NCBI GenBank assembly: GCA_030248215.1
Contig: JASANG010004103.1
Location: forward strand, 124,001-188,000
From: Enoplolaimus lenunculus
Lineage: Eukaryota > Nematoda > Enoplea > Enoplida > Thoracostomopsidae
Direction of reading: 5' to 3'
DNA: 64,000 nucleotides
Shown: positions 11,408-22,863 of the stretch, piece by piece
Numbering within the stretch: position 1 is the first letter of the stretch
Layout of the letters: the number at the start of each line of letters is the position of its first letter
The notes under the pieces: model-generated
Database searches by the model: none
Seen by the model: only the letters and a program-made list of their open reading frames with translations
Told to the model about the DNA's origin: nothing
Position numbers and translations under genes: made by a program

Positions 11408-11772
11408 CACCAGGGTACAACCGAAGGTCTGCATCCGGCTCCGGCAAAAAATCGACCTCCGGCTACGGTAGTATTTTTTCCAAAGGTTCCGGCAATTTTG
11501 GTAGTGAAATTGTGCAAATTTTTACAAAATTTATCTGTTTGACGCGTTTAGTTTTAACGTTTGGCACAATTTTGAGTAAAAAATTGTTGAAATTTTGTAA
11601 AAAAAAAATAAGCGTAAAGTAACAACGATATACCAACGCATTGCAGATAATTGCTAAAATTAACAAATTAAGTATCATTTTAACTACCTAATTTCACCTC
11701 ACGTACGGCTTCAGCAAATGTTGTTTACCTCAGGATCCGGCTACGGTATTTTTCAGATTCAGTTGACCATGC
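11408..11772 (+). mobile_element. Family J element, diverged
   Basis: CCAGGGTACAACCGAAGG start with CATCCGGCTCCGGC; right side GGATCCGGCTACGGTATTTT to CATGCTGAGCAC. Confidence 0.5.
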
Positions 11773-11830
11773 TGAGCACTACGATTTTAATCGCATTCCT
11801 ATAACTTGGTGCGAGTGTATGTGACGATCA

Positions 11831-11868
11831 ATGTATAGAACAGGACCGTGACAGTAATATAAGCATAA
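11831..11868 (-). mobile_element. hAT-like MITE family B, end fragment
   Basis: ATGTATAGAACAGGACCGTG plus ACAGTAATATAAGCAT only. Confidence 0.5.
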
Positions 11869-12363
11869 TCCTAACTTGTTGCGTGCGCATATTCCTAACT
11901 TGTTGCGTGCACATATTGTATTCTAAATACCAAAAAATGCAAACACCAAGACTGCAGTTTAGCTGCAAAATCCAAATGTAATCGACACCTGATGCATGGC
12001 AAAAAGTGTTTTTGTTGACTTTTACTGTAAATTTGGCAAAACTTTCACAAGTTTTCACAAACACAAAGTACAAACACTCAGGTGTAAATAATTATAGCAT
12101 GTCAGCATTTTTTTCTTATGAGTTTGAAATATCTTTGTTTCAGAGATGATTAATAGGAGGCGAAGGCAGTGTATTACTGCTATATCAGTTTGTGCAAATT
12201 TACAAAATTCAGCTGAACGGAATTCACAACTGGGTACGGTTTTAGAAGTGAGAAAAGTTAACTTGGACTGAAAAAATAATTTTTATAATTTTCGGCTAAA
12301 TTCAAGTTTTCCCCAAAAACTATTAATTAAAGTAGCGTCAGCGATTTCCAGTATTCAAAAATT

Positions 12364-12547
12364 GGCCAATGTAAATTTAAGGGGCGTAACAGTAGATTAA
12401 GCGTATTCCTAAGCCTAAGCCTAACCGTTGCAAAAATGTGTTCCTAAGCCTAAGCCAAACCCTAAGCAAAAAAAGCAATCTAGAATCTAAACCTACTCTT
12501 TTTATGGACCCATCAGAAACCTGGCCCCCCGTAAAGTAACATGGGCC
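12364..12547 (-). mobile_element. hAT-like MITE family A
   Basis: Reverse orientation with CCTAAGC core. Flanks CAAAAATT and CAAAAAGT are an 8-bp duplication with two changes. Confidence 0.88.
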
Positions 12548-12567
12548 CAAAAAGTCAAAAAGTAACA

Positions 12568-12733
12568 CCAGTGCCGGAGCAGCCTATGGCGAATTCCCCA
12601 AAATTCCGGAGTGGGCAACCCTTGTCATGATCAAAATATGTTTCAAATTTTTAGTTTAAAATCTTGTTAGGGGGGGCCTTTTTGTGGTGGGCCCCCTAAC
12701 TGGAGGTATAGGGGAATGGCTGTCCGGCGCTGG
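12568..12733 (+). mobile_element. Family G repeat
   Basis: CCAGTGCCGGAGC start and TGTCCGGCGCTGG end are inverted repeats; inside ATGATCAAAATATGTTTCAA and TTGTTAGGGGGGGCC. Confidence 0.6.
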
Positions 12734-13092
12734 GTAAGATTTACAGGAGTTTGAATTGGTTCGATCAAGGTTTGTTAATCTTGAAATTACACTTCGTAGA
12801 CCAGCAATATATTTTATGACTGTAAATATTGAATCTTGTAAATAAAGAATGTTTGTTTTAAAAACATTTCTACCAAATGTTCTCTCTCATCGTCCAAATC
12901 CTGATCACCTCGAGTTTTCTAGTAAACGTTTCAGCCAAACTCACCCCTCCAGATAAATACGTGGGCCCATGTTATTTTAAGGGGTGTTATGGTTTCTGGT
13001 GAGTCTATAAAAGAGTGGGTTTCGATTCTAGATTACAATTTTTTGGTTAGTCTTAGTCTTAGGCATAGACTTGGGCTTAGGAATACGCTTAA

Positions 13093-13353
13093 CCCCTTCT
13101 CACATTGAGTTGCCTATAGGCAACTAGCGCAGTGTATATACGTTAAATAATATATATCGCACCGTGTTTAACAATTGCACCACGTATACATAGTACTAAA
13201 TCACCACAAGACGTGAGAGCCCCCTCGGGCTCGAGCGTCAAGCTCCTATAGCTGAGTGGTGATGGTATACGCCTCCCAGTCTAGTCACCGGAGTTCGAAT
13301 CCTAGCATAAACGTAGGTCTCAGGGAAATAGAAAAAATTCATGTGAGAAACGG
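13093..13353 (+). mobile_element. piggyBac-like MITE with tRNA-like module, nested
   Basis: The 261-bp element is flanked by TTAA on both sides, within the family A motif CGCTTAATCTACTG, so the empty site is known. The ends are CCCCTTCTCACAT and ATGTGAGAAACGG (inverse CCGTTTCTCACAT). TTAA duplication plus CCC-start ends is the piggyBac signature. No transposase. Confidence 0.85.
13241..13310 (+). other. tRNA-like sequence with A and B boxes inside the TTAA element
   Basis: GCTCCTATAGCTGAGTGGTG matches a tRNA 5' end and A box; GGAGTTCGAATCC at 13290-13302 is a near-perfect B box/T-stem-loop. The acceptor stem does not close, so this is a tRNA-derived module, not a working tRNA gene. Confidence 0.7.
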
Positions 13354-13599
13354 TTAATCTACTGTTACGCCCCTAAAAGTAAAATTGGCCAATATGTGTA
13401 TGAATATTCACATGAAGGCCCATCTTCTGCTCGTTTCTTTCAACATATGTCCTTGCAAAAAATACATTCTTTTAACCAGTTCGTTGAATAAATATTCATA
13501 AAATAACCATTGTTTGTAATATCAAGGTCGCAGTTTGTCGTGTGAAGCCAAAACAACAAAATAACTATATTGCGGATGCTGTATAGTTTCTGAAACTAA

Positions 13600-13815
13600 A
13601 AAAACGACAATTGTCACGTTATTATTAAATATAATTTATAACTGTCACTGTCGAATATTTTAGAAAGCACATGATACTGTTCCAACGAGATTATTTTAAT
13701 TTTCTTGCCGAGAAAATTCATTTCAATTTCAGTTCCTGTTCCTGTTCCAGTTTCTGCAAAGAAATTGTATTGCTGTCGCTGTCGCGGTTCCGGTAACATT
13801 TAGTTCCGGTTGGTA
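13600..13815 (+). mobile_element. Family J right-half fragment
   Basis: CAGTTCCTGTTCCTGTTCC and GGTTCCGGTAACATTTAGTT as in the right end of 59154-59576. Confidence 0.4.
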
Positions 13816-13969
13816 CGTTGCTATGAGGAATGTAACTTTCATTGACCCTAGTTTTGGGAAAATATTTTGAAATAAATAGCATCTAATCACCAGCTGAAAA
13901 CTAAAAATTGTATAAAAACAGCATATATATATTCTAATTTTAAATCTGTCAACACTTAGGATGAACAAC

Positions 13970-14256
13970 CACTAGCGGATCCAGAGGGGGTTTTGGAGGC
14001 TACGCTCCCTTCGGCAGAACTTTTATTGGCAAAATGGTAAGTCCACTTTTCGATTTTTCCCCTCAGAAAATATTTTTTGCAAAAAAATACAATTTTGTAT
14101 TCTCACAGAAGAAATTTTTTATGATAACACGTCACAATTTTTCGTTTAGAAAGCTTTTTGTTAACAAAATAATCAAGTCCTACCTTAGAATTTTTGGCGT
14201 TTAATAACATTTTCCAGTCCGTAACCCCGTGAGAAATTTTTGGATTCGTCACTGTG
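13970..14256 (+). mobile_element. Family N element
   Basis: CACTAGCGGATCCAGAGGGG and AATTTTTGGATTCGTCACTG ends are inverted repeats; AT-rich non-coding inside. Confidence 0.55.
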
Positions 14257-14744
14257 AACAATATGCCAGATCTGGTCGGACGGAAACCCCAAAAACACAG
14301 TCCAATAAGTAGTTAATATTTATACTAAATCGAAACAGAATCTACTAAACTAAATCTTCACAAGTTATCTTTTAAATACCATTATAGAGAAATTGTAGTT
14401 CAGGTAACTTAAGAATCTTCAAACGCGACACAATCACATATAAACGCAAGCCATCTGCTGTTTCGACGGTAAATTTAGACGGAACAGTGGAGTTAAATTT
14501 TCAGAAAACATGACCCACAATTGAAATATATATCGTTGTCAAGTTTCCATTGACTATGAATATTAATATAAATTGAATTAATGTTTAAACATTAACCTTT
14601 GAAAACCATTGAGTAAACGCCTTTTATAGCAGTTTTCTGGTACAGTTTTCAGTGGATCGATTGATGGATGAACCTGTCGGATCAGCAGGTCACAACGAAC
14701 AGGGAAGTTAGGGAAACGCCATCTGGCCCACCGGGCAAATGCTC

Positions 14745-14982
14745 TAAAACTAATCGGGGGTGTCTTTTTAACGGGGGGTCATTTTTTGATGCGACGTTGT
14801 GTAAAAATGATCGGGGGTCACTTTTTAAGGGTCATTTTTTCATGTGACACTGTGTCAAAATCACCGGGAGTCTCTTTGTAATGGGGGTCTTTTTTCCCAC
14901 GACAGTCCTGTGAAAATCGGGTCCCTGTGAAAATATGCCCGGGAGTCATTTTTTTGGGGGGGTCATTTTTCATGTGATATCG
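14745..14982 (+). repeat. Degenerate ~57-bp tandem repeat, about four units
   Basis: Units share TCGGGGGTCACTTTTTA, GGGTCATTTTTTCATGTGA and GTGTCAAAAT in order. Confidence 0.7.
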
Positions 14983-15863
14983 GTTACAGTTTAGGTGAAC
15001 AGAACGAAGACAGCATGGTTTATGTAATTATTTTTGGAATGGGAACTAGTTTTGTCGTATTTATATAAAAATGCAAGTGACAATACTGCGCTCCTGGCCA
15101 GCCCAGCCGGAGGCTATATATCTATATTATTAAAGCTGAAACGCCCCACATACGTAGTTTGGCCGACATTCCACAGCTTATTTATGTAAATGTGTAGTAT
15201 GCAGTTATAAGTTGGGACAGCAAAAAAATCTGCAAGAGCACTGGACCTATACTGCGCTACAAGTTACCGCGGGGTTGAAAATGTTGCAACCACTTTGACT
15301 AGTTTCATATTAAAGTGTTACATTGAAAATACCGAATCTTTTTCCCCCGAAAAAAACGCCAAAACCTTTGGGTCTTCGGTGGCCCTTGGCTACAGATTTT
15401 CGAAACTTTAAATCCATAACATTAACTAGCAAAACACGTCCTAAATCTTAGACAACAAAACGCTAAATGTTTAGTGTCAAATTATAATTTATAACAAGCG
15501 AAATGTTGTGTTTAGTCGTAGATACAAGTTAGTGCTCTTACAATCGTAGCTGAAGTTGTCATAATCATGCGATTAGTGTCACGTTAACCATCTGTTCAAT
15601 TCTTGAGAAATTATACTCAACTCACGCCGTGCAACGGACGTAATTACATTTAAATTTTGTAAATAACTTTAAATATCTTCAGCAAAAATTAATAATATTT
15701 CCCTAATAAGTTTCTATTTTGAGATATTTTTGTTTAGCGACATATCCAGAAATTTTCGCCCGACGGTCAGAAGGGTTGGGGCGAAGTGAAAAAATACCTT
15801 GCAAACGAAGCAAACGAGAAGCTAAACGTAATTTTAGAGCAAATCGTTGTCGATGGTATGGTC
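14983..15863. other. Spacer
   Basis: No supported gene or recognised repeat. Confidence 0.55.
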
Positions 15864-16235
15864 GGTCCATGTTACTTGGGGCGTTCAGGTTGCTGGTGGG
15901 TCTATAAAAGAGTAGGATTAGATTCTAGATTATATTTTTTACATAATTATATCGTAATTAATGCTAATTATTGATGGTCTGTTTAAGGTGTTGACAGAAA
16001 GCCGAAGATAATGGAAAATCGTTCTCAAGATCTATTTCACGTGGTAATCCGAAGTCTTCCCATGATTTCTAGAAAAACACAACCAGGATGATAACACAGG
16101 TAATCCTCTAATAATAGTATCATATGTGTGAGTTCGAGATTAGGCTTAGGCTTAGGAACATACTTTTGCAACGCTTAGGTTTAGGCTTAAGAATACGCTA
16201 AATCTACTGTTACGCCCCTTAAAGCAACATTGGCC
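15864..16235 (+). mobile_element. hAT-like MITE family A with a ~195-bp insertion
   Basis: Family A left part to about 15941 and right part from about 16136 (TTAGGCTTAGGCTTAGGAAC) frame an AT-rich insert I do not recognise. Flanks GTATGGTC and GCATTGTC agree at 6 of 8. Confidence 0.75.
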
Positions 16236-16564
16236 GCATTGTCTAAGCGACTTTTCTTTGCATATCCGTCATCGACTTTGTTGTAATTATAGACACTTTT
16301 ACTCAATTGGTAGGAATAACATTAATTTAATGTTTTTTTATCATTATTTCAAAATATATATATTTTAGTAGAAGCCGCATGCATCGAAGTGGACGCTTAG
16401 GCAGGATTTAGAATGGTTATGTTGGGATTTTGACTAAAAAACGAAATATTCTGTTTTCATTATTAAAATGTATTAAAATAGACCAGTGCTGAAAATATAT
16501 ATACATCACAGCATGAAATGCCATGAAACTAATATTTGATTCCCATGTTGGGTTCATAAGCAAC

Positions 16565-16675
16565 AATTGGAACAAAATAAGCGTATATATACCTATATAC
16601 ATATATATAATATATACATATATAAATTTATAAATATAAATATATATATAAATATATATAATATATAATTTTTTA
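16565..16675. repeat. AT dinucleotide-rich low complexity
   Basis: TATATA-type repeats with occasional C; no gene content. Confidence 0.8.
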
Positions 16676-17173
16676 GGTAAATTTTTCATTCGCATCTTCA
16701 AGGTGTGTGTTTCTGCTTAAAAGTTACGCAATCAGCATTATATATATACTGGCCAGGATTTGCTCAGTCCCAGCTGGAAATATTTGGGCCCCCTTCTAGA
16801 AAAGCTTCAAACTTGCCTGTAAATTATCGGGAAGCCATGTATATACCCCTCAGAAAAATTTTCCAGGCACCTAGCAAAGTAAGCTGGATACGGGCTTGTT
16901 TGCACCTTGAATTCAATATTAAAAAATAGTTCTTACCAAAATCAATGAGAAAGATACATACAAGTGTGAATAAGTTAGATCAAATATATACGTAAGATTA
17001 AGATTTACAACGAATGTATGTCGTAGTCCAGACCAAATTGTAATTCAGACCAATTCCAAATTGGGTTTGTCCACTGCGGAATTAAACAACTTGGGCCAGA
17101 AGAAATAATATTTTCTGACCAAACTGTACGTTTTCGATTGGTTGACTTCGTACGCGTATTTGAGCCTACTTCA

Positions 17174-17332
17174 GGCCCGTAGCCAGCTCACCTAGCTAGA
17201 AGCGGCTAAAAATTTATCAGAGGCGTCGTTTAAAGGTTTTCAATGACTTACAAGCAAGATTAAAAATCTTCTCTAAGGGGGGCCAAAATTTTTCCAGGGG
17301 TGGCTGAGGCCCCCCCCCTCGGCTACGGGCCC
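17174..17332 (+). mobile_element. Family E repeat, reference copy
   Basis: GGCCCGTAGCCAGCTCACC at the left and CCTCGGCTACGGGCC at the right form a short inverted repeat. Inside: TTTTCAATGACTTACAAGCA and a second AAAATTTTTCCAGGGG block. Confidence 0.75.
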
Positions 17333-17701
17333 GGCTCATATTCAGCTTAGCCTAGTCCATGGTAAAAATACTTCTTAGTGAAGCTGTTACTAATTAAGTG
17401 ACACGTAATGTTTGTCCGGTAATCTAGTAACGGTGATAGGCTAATTAGGTTAGTTTACTGCTGCCATTAACGGTTCGTTAGTCCAATTGAAACAATTTTA
17501 ATACTGCAAAAACTAATACGTTTCATGGCTTAAAGTATCATGTAAACTTTGAATACAAACATTAATAAAACAGAACGAGACTTTAAATGTCAACAAACGT
17601 TTACGTATTTTTACTACTGCTTTATGCGTCTAAAAGTTTCGTATTCTAAAAAGCTTTAAATGTCCGCGAGTGTAAACAAGTATATATTGTGCCACAAATT
17701 A

Positions 17702-17923
17702 GGGCCCGTATTCTCAAATGTGTTTAGCATTTATTACAGGTTGGCGATATTCGTTGTAACTTTCGAAACCAACGCATGGTGAGGTTCAAAATTCAATACA
17801 TATCTCAAATTTGATTTGCCCTACTTTTGTACCAATTTTGAGACTCGCAATTGCACAAAATTGTCAGTTTGAAAAGTTATCGCTAACCGATGATAGTTGC
17901 TATTTGCATTTGAGAATATGGGC
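17702..17923 (+). mobile_element. Family C TIR element
   Basis: Ends GGGCCCGTATTCTCAAATG and CATTTGAGAATATGGGC. The best-preserved copy; it lies in the presumed intron after the 18.0-18.7 kb exon. Confidence 0.78.
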
Positions 17924-18044
17924 ATAGATTATAGTAAAACAAAATTATCGATATGAGACACAAAGCGATTGCCTAGCCAATCAATGGGGGGGCAGTATTT
18001 ATATGAGAATTTAAATTTTCCAGCGCCACCCCCTATGCACTTAC

Positions 18045-18697
18045 CTTGCCACAGATCCATTTCTACTTCCACCGGTAGTGACTCCACGAAATCGCCAACA
18101 CTGATACGGTTCTTCACCAGGGCGGTCGACATAATAATACGTCAATGTCTCAGGCGCAGCCATGACCGAAGAATGCCAACTGCGGCGATGTTGAGGACTT
18201 GCGGCGTCGGCGCCGTGGTTGCGGCGTCTTTCGACAATGGCAATCCCTGAATTGGAGGGTGCCTTTGAGGTGGATCGGGCGAATACCGGATGCCGACGGG
18301 CGATACCTGATAGGGCAGGGATGGAATGCCTGTGGGTGGGCGATACGACGGTGGTAGATGGAAGAGTAGACGATATTGAGTCGGTAAGAGTTGTTGGAGC
18401 TGTTGTGAGAGTTTTATTTATCGCGGGCGAATCCTGGTTTTGTGACTGGCCAAATTCCGTGGTTGCGGACGTATTAGCAGGTATCTGTGAGGTTGTACCA
18501 GTCAATAGCGGGGGTCGACGGGAAACACTCGACAGGGTGGGGCTGGAACACATATGGGTGGGTGATGCAAAAATGGTAGCAGGTTGAGGAGATGATATTG
18601 ACAGGGTAACCGTTGTTCGATCTTTTGTGGGAGATATTTTCATTTTGGGTGAATTTTGGTTCTGTGAGTGGACACTTAGTGACGCTGTCGCGGACAT
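18045..18697 (-). CDS. Ser/Thr/Pro-rich protein, 5' coding exon of an unrecognised gene
   Basis: From ATG 18697 (context ACAAATGTCC) the frame runs 217 codons to a strong donor, CAAG|GTAAGTGCA, at 18044. Without splicing the stop is the TAA inside that donor. Residues about 10-83 and 84-157 are two copies of one ~74-residue unit: SQNQNSP / SQNQDSP, a Ser/Thr stretch, SPTHMCSSPTLS / SPTHRHSIPALS, then RRPP / RRHP and PANTS / PSNSG. Agreement at the protein level supports real coding. After the repeats comes a different, unrecognised segment. No downstream exon could be identified with confidence below 18,000, so the gene is partial. No known domain recognised. Confidence 0.5.
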
Positions 18698-18977
18698 TTG
18701 TATAGAAGCGCGACTAAGTTTAAATGATTTAATTGTTGGTTTATTGCTAAAATATCATTTGGATGTCGCCTATCGGTTGCTTTTTAAAAGGTCGAGGTTA
18801 AAACAATTTGAGATTTGAACAAACACCAAATACATTATACGATCCAAATACTAATTGGAACCTGTGGCAGGGTATAAGTTTGAATTACATTATGGAGTAT
18901 GAATTATTGATTTGTTATTGTTCGTCGAGTTATCTGTACGAAACAGTTGAAATTGTATATTTACTTATTCAGTAAAC

Positions 18978-19292
18978 GGTCCATGTATAGAACAGGTCCG
19001 GAATGCTAAGCCTAAGTATAAGCCTAAGTCTAAGCCTAAGCCTAAAGCGAAAAAGTTAGTCTAAAGCTTAAACTGACTCTGAATGCTAAGCCTAAGCATA
19101 AGCCTAAGCATAAGCCTAAGCCTAAAGCGAAAAAGTTAGTCTAAAGCTTAAACTGACTCTGAATGCTAAGCCTAAGTATAAGCCTAAGCACAAGCCTAAG
19201 GCTAAAGCGAAAAAGTTAGTCTAAAGCTTAAACTGACTCTATTAGGTACAGCCCCGCAGGAAAACGATCCGGGCCTGTTCTATACATGATTC
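18978..19292 (-). mobile_element. hAT-like MITE family B with internal 80-bp tandem triplication
   Basis: Ends GGTCCATGTATAGAACAGG and CCTGTTCTATACATGATTC; flanks CAGTAAAC and CAGCAAAC are an 8-bp duplication with one change. Inside are three 80-bp units: 19001-19080, 19081-19160 and 19161-19240. Confidence 0.88.
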
Positions 19293-19452
19293 CAGCAAAC
19301 TATAAGTTCGGTTAAATTGAGTCAGTGTTGCTACTGCGAGCAAATTATCGGACGAGCCGAAACAACAGGTTTGAATGAACAGATCAAATTGTGGCCGAGC
19401 GAGAGTACACGTTGCCCGCCGCCGCTGGCTCAAAATGATTGAAACAGCATTC

Positions 19453-19627
19453 GGCCCATATTACTTTTAGGGCCCTGGTTTCTGGTGCGTCTGTAAAAGA
19501 GTAGGCTTACATTCTAGGCTATATTATTTTGCTTATGCTTACGCTTAGGATTACGCTTTTGCAACGCTTAGGCTTAGGCTTAGGGATACGCTTAATCTGC
19601 TGTTACGGCCCTAAAAGCAACATTGGC
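19453..19627 (+). mobile_element. hAT-like MITE family A
   Basis: GGCCCATATTACTTTTAGGG start, TTTTGCAACGCTTAGG centre, CCCTAAAAGCAACATTGGC end. Confidence 0.82.
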
Positions 19628-19835
19628 ATAACATTCTATACAAAAGTATAACAATAGTATTTATACTAAAATGCAGCGCCTATCTCAAAGTGTTTATTAC
19701 ACGGGGTAGATCACATTACTTGCTGATCAACACCACTGTATCTAAAATATTGAAATTAATAACTTTCCATTTATTTCCAGTGTTTGCGTTTCGGTTATTG
19801 TGCAAACAGTACGGCCTGACATGGTTACAGAGGAT

Positions 19836-20032
19836 GGCCCATGTAAAGATCAGGGGCGGAACGTTTTTATGTGAGACTCGAAAACAGTAATCTAAGGCTT
19901 TAGACTAAATTTTTTGCTTGGCTTACGCTTAAGAATATGCCCATTCTTACGCTTAGGCTTAGGCTCAGGCTTTAGACTTAGGCCTAAGGATATGTTTATA
20001 ATACTGTTCCGCCCCTGTTCTTTACATTGACC
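19836..20032 (+). mobile_element. hAT-like MITE family B
   Basis: Starts GGCCCATGTAAAGATCAGGG, ends CCGCCCCTGTTCTTTACATT. The core includes two CTTAGG-rich segments. Confidence 0.82.
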
Positions 20033-20777
20033 CCTGGATATATCGCATCTAAAAATTGTGGAAGGAAAAACGAAAATGTATAACTTGTAGCTTTTTCAAT
20101 CCAAAATTTAACTCAGCCGGGGTCCTGTGGATGGCATCACCAGCAGATCAAGACCTCGCCGGGTCATGAAGGTTGAAAGTTTTAACACCGTTCAACTCAA
20201 CGCTGCGTGGAATGATTGGGTAAACTGTTTTTACCAAAACGTTTCTCGTTCCCACTGGAACCGATTTTCAAAAATTCAACTTTTGACAAAATTAAGTTTT
20301 GGCTGTAAACTGATCAGGATTGGTCGATGAGAATCTCAAATATGCAAAAACAATTTTTGGAATTGGACCAGTGTTTCGCGGTCGCCGGCTGGAGGATTGC
20401 CGAAAAGAGCCAAATTGTTGACATACACCTGAGAATAAGACAGGTTTGTTGACGCGTTACAATCAAAATTTTGGTAATTCCATAAAACTCAAACCGTTTC
20501 GAGTTGTTTTGTCGTTTTTGTTGGCTTGAGTGTTAATTTGCGACTTTGAATTGCTCAAATTTTGTTTATGCCCTCAAAACGAAAACAGTCAAAATTTAGG
20601 CGTTTTCAGCGGTTGGTGATTGCTAAACCAATCTGTACTTATCTATTTCAGCCGAAGTGACATATCTTTCTATCAAACTTTAAATTGTACCAAAACTAAA
20701 CCGTTTAATATTGTATAATTACCTCTACAAATACCTACTGCAAATTTGGTCAATTTTGAGAACGGCATACTGATTTT

Positions 20778-20951
20778 GGCCACACATTAAGGGGTGTAAC
20801 AGTGGATTAAGCGTATTCCTAAGCCTAAGCGTTGCAAAAATGCGTTCCTAAGCCTAAGCCTAAGCCTAAGCAAAAAATGTAATCTAGAATGTAAATCAAC
20901 TATTTAATAGACCCACCCGAAACCTGCACGAACCTTAAAGTAACATGGGCC
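20778..20951 (-). mobile_element. hAT-like MITE family A
   Basis: Reverse orientation. Flanks CTGATTTT and CTTATTTT form an 8-bp duplication with one change. Confidence 0.86.
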
Positions 20952-21404
20952 CTTATTTTTATGGGCGAGAAACAAAATTTTTCGCCACATCGGCTTCACA
21001 TCCTACTCCGGCAAATTTTCTTGATCTCCGGCTGCGATATTATTCACGTTCAATTGAACTCTGTCTATGAGACATTTGTAATGAAAAAATAAGTTAGAAT
21101 ATCAATTTTTGTTCTAAATTTCCAGAAATTCTGACTTGGATACATATCCAGTGTATATTTGTTTCAATTTTACACTCGCTATACTAAAAGTTGCGTTAGA
21201 AAAGCTTTCTATACGCGGTCAGATACTGTTGCGTTTAGTACATCATTTCTTAAATAAACAATCGCTTCAGTGCAGGAAGTAAAGTAGTAAAATTTATTTG
21301 AAAAAATTTGATAAATTCTAAAATTCACGAAACTTTTGAAATTTAAAAGAAAAATAAAAATGATTTTATAACGCAACATATCGAAAATTCTTACACGCTC
21401 GTGT

Positions 21405-21562
21405 CTGTAGCCAACAGACGGGGGCAGGAGGAGGCTCCCCCGCTGTAAAAATGTTGCTCCCCCTAGAAGAATTTCAACCTTGCTTGTACGTCATTGAAAA
21501 CTCTTAAACACCCCTCCTGAAAAAATCTGAGCCTCCCTAGCAATGTGAGCTGGCTACGGGCC
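21405..21562 (-). mobile_element. Family E repeat
   Basis: Reverse copy with TTGCTTGTACGTCATTGAAA and GTGAGCTGGCTACGGGCC. Confidence 0.7.
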
Positions 21563-22179
21563 TCTGTTGAGAGCAGTTTCGCAAAACACTACCATTCCTT
21601 CAGTATATAATGCAACTCGGCAATACTATACAGAACAGCATACATATTTTTGTAGTTGCGTAGGCATTGACACGATTTTATTTCAGGGAGCAACTTTGAG
21701 GGAAAATCTCAAAACAATCCGCTCCCAGCGAGTGTTGGGAGCGAGAAAAAAACATATTCAAATACATGACAGTGACTCGCCGCTTGCAAACGTACCCTAA
21801 AATTTAAAATCCACTCAGAAATTTTTTCGTTGGGGGGGTGCTGGTTTCCCGTATACGGCCCTCGTGAATTCTTCGCTAGTACAACGCACACAGAGTGAAA
21901 TCGCATAGCAAATATTGCTCGACTGTTGCGGTTTTTACAATTGCGCAGTAAAAATTTCGTTTACGAGCAACAGAAAGCGGCGTTTGATTGGTTTAAGTTT
22001 TATTTGCTCAGGGTATAATTTGTTACGCTTTGAAACGTGGCAAAGAGTACTTGAGTAGATTGAAATTGAAAAGTTACCCTGTTCTCACAGGTAGCATTGA
22101 GTGACGGTGTCCGTTTTTATCTTCTTTAGAAGAAAAATTGACAAAAAACGTGACATTTTAGAGAGTTTTTCGCCAGTTT

Positions 22180-22310
22180 GGCCTATGTTACTTTAAGGGA
22201 CGTCCAGGTTTCGTGTGGGTCTATAAAAGAGTAGGTTCAGATTCTAGACTACATTTTTTGATTAGGCTTAGGCTTAGGAATACGCTTAATCTGCAGTTAC
22301 GCACCTTATG
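22180..22310 (+). mobile_element. hAT-like MITE family A, right end lost
   Basis: It runs from GGCCTATGTTACTTTAAGGG to GTTACGCACCTTATG, where a family C element begins. Confidence 0.75.
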
Positions 22311-22314
22311 CGTG

Positions 22315-22503
22315 TAGCACGTATTCACCTGCTAACGATAGGTTTTTAAACTGACAAACTCGTGCAACTGCGAAAATGCGAAAAATGTGCTGAATTACGA
22401 ACATCATTATTCAATGCTTCGATTGCTATTCAATGCTTCGATTGCTATTTAAGGCGCAATACCAACTGATGATGGTTGCTAAATACATTTGAGAATACTG
22501 TCC
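22315..22503 (-). mobile_element. Family C element, diverged
   Basis: TAGCACGTATTCACCTGCTAAC start and ACATTTGAGAATACTGTCC end in the family pattern; it abuts the truncated family A copy and holds a short duplicated AATGCTTCGATTGCTATT. Confidence 0.6.
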
Positions 22504-22592
22504 GAGAGCTAATTTGACGTCATTTAAAAACTAAATATCGCAAGAAGTAGTTTTCAAAATGGTCATTGGTAGGTCAGTTCATGTCACAATTT

Positions 22593-22738
22593 GCCAATAT
22601 ATAGAACACAGCGCTAACAGTAGTATTAGCATATTGCTAAGTCTAAGCCTAAACCTAAGCAAAAAATTAGTCTAAAGCTTAAGTTTACTCGATTGCAGTC
22701 GCTCAGAAAAACGTTCCGCCCCTGTTCTTGACACAGGC
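22593..22738 (-). mobile_element. hAT-like MITE family B
   Basis: GCCAATATATAGAACA start and GTTCCGCCCCTGTTCTTG end, with the internal TTAGTCTAAAGCTTAAG motif of the family. Confidence 0.78.
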
Positions 22739-22863
22739 ATCAAAATGACAGAGCTGATTTTTACTGCCAGTCCTGCCGTTCTCTTTGTCATATCTTCATA
22801 GATAAAACGTTACATGGAATTTAAAAAGGTTAACAAATACATTAATACCCTAAACACGCGGTA

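Larger units (their letters stand above)
12964..13390 (+). mobile_element. hAT-like MITE family A carrying a nested TTAA element
   Basis: Left and right family A ends enclose the 13093-13353 insertion. Outer flanks AATACGTG (12956-12963) and AATATGTG (13391-13398) form an 8-bp duplication with one change. Confidence 0.9.

Noticed and set aside
13241-13310. A functional tRNA gene
   Set aside because: A and B boxes are present, but the acceptor stem does not pair and the same block recurs in degraded copies of a mobile element.
18045-18170. Possible DIX-like segment at the end of the Ser/Thr-rich exon (TYYYVDRPGEEPY, with VGDFVESL in the next frame)
   Set aside because: The resemblance needs two different frames and lacks the spacing and later DIX residues, so it is not supported.
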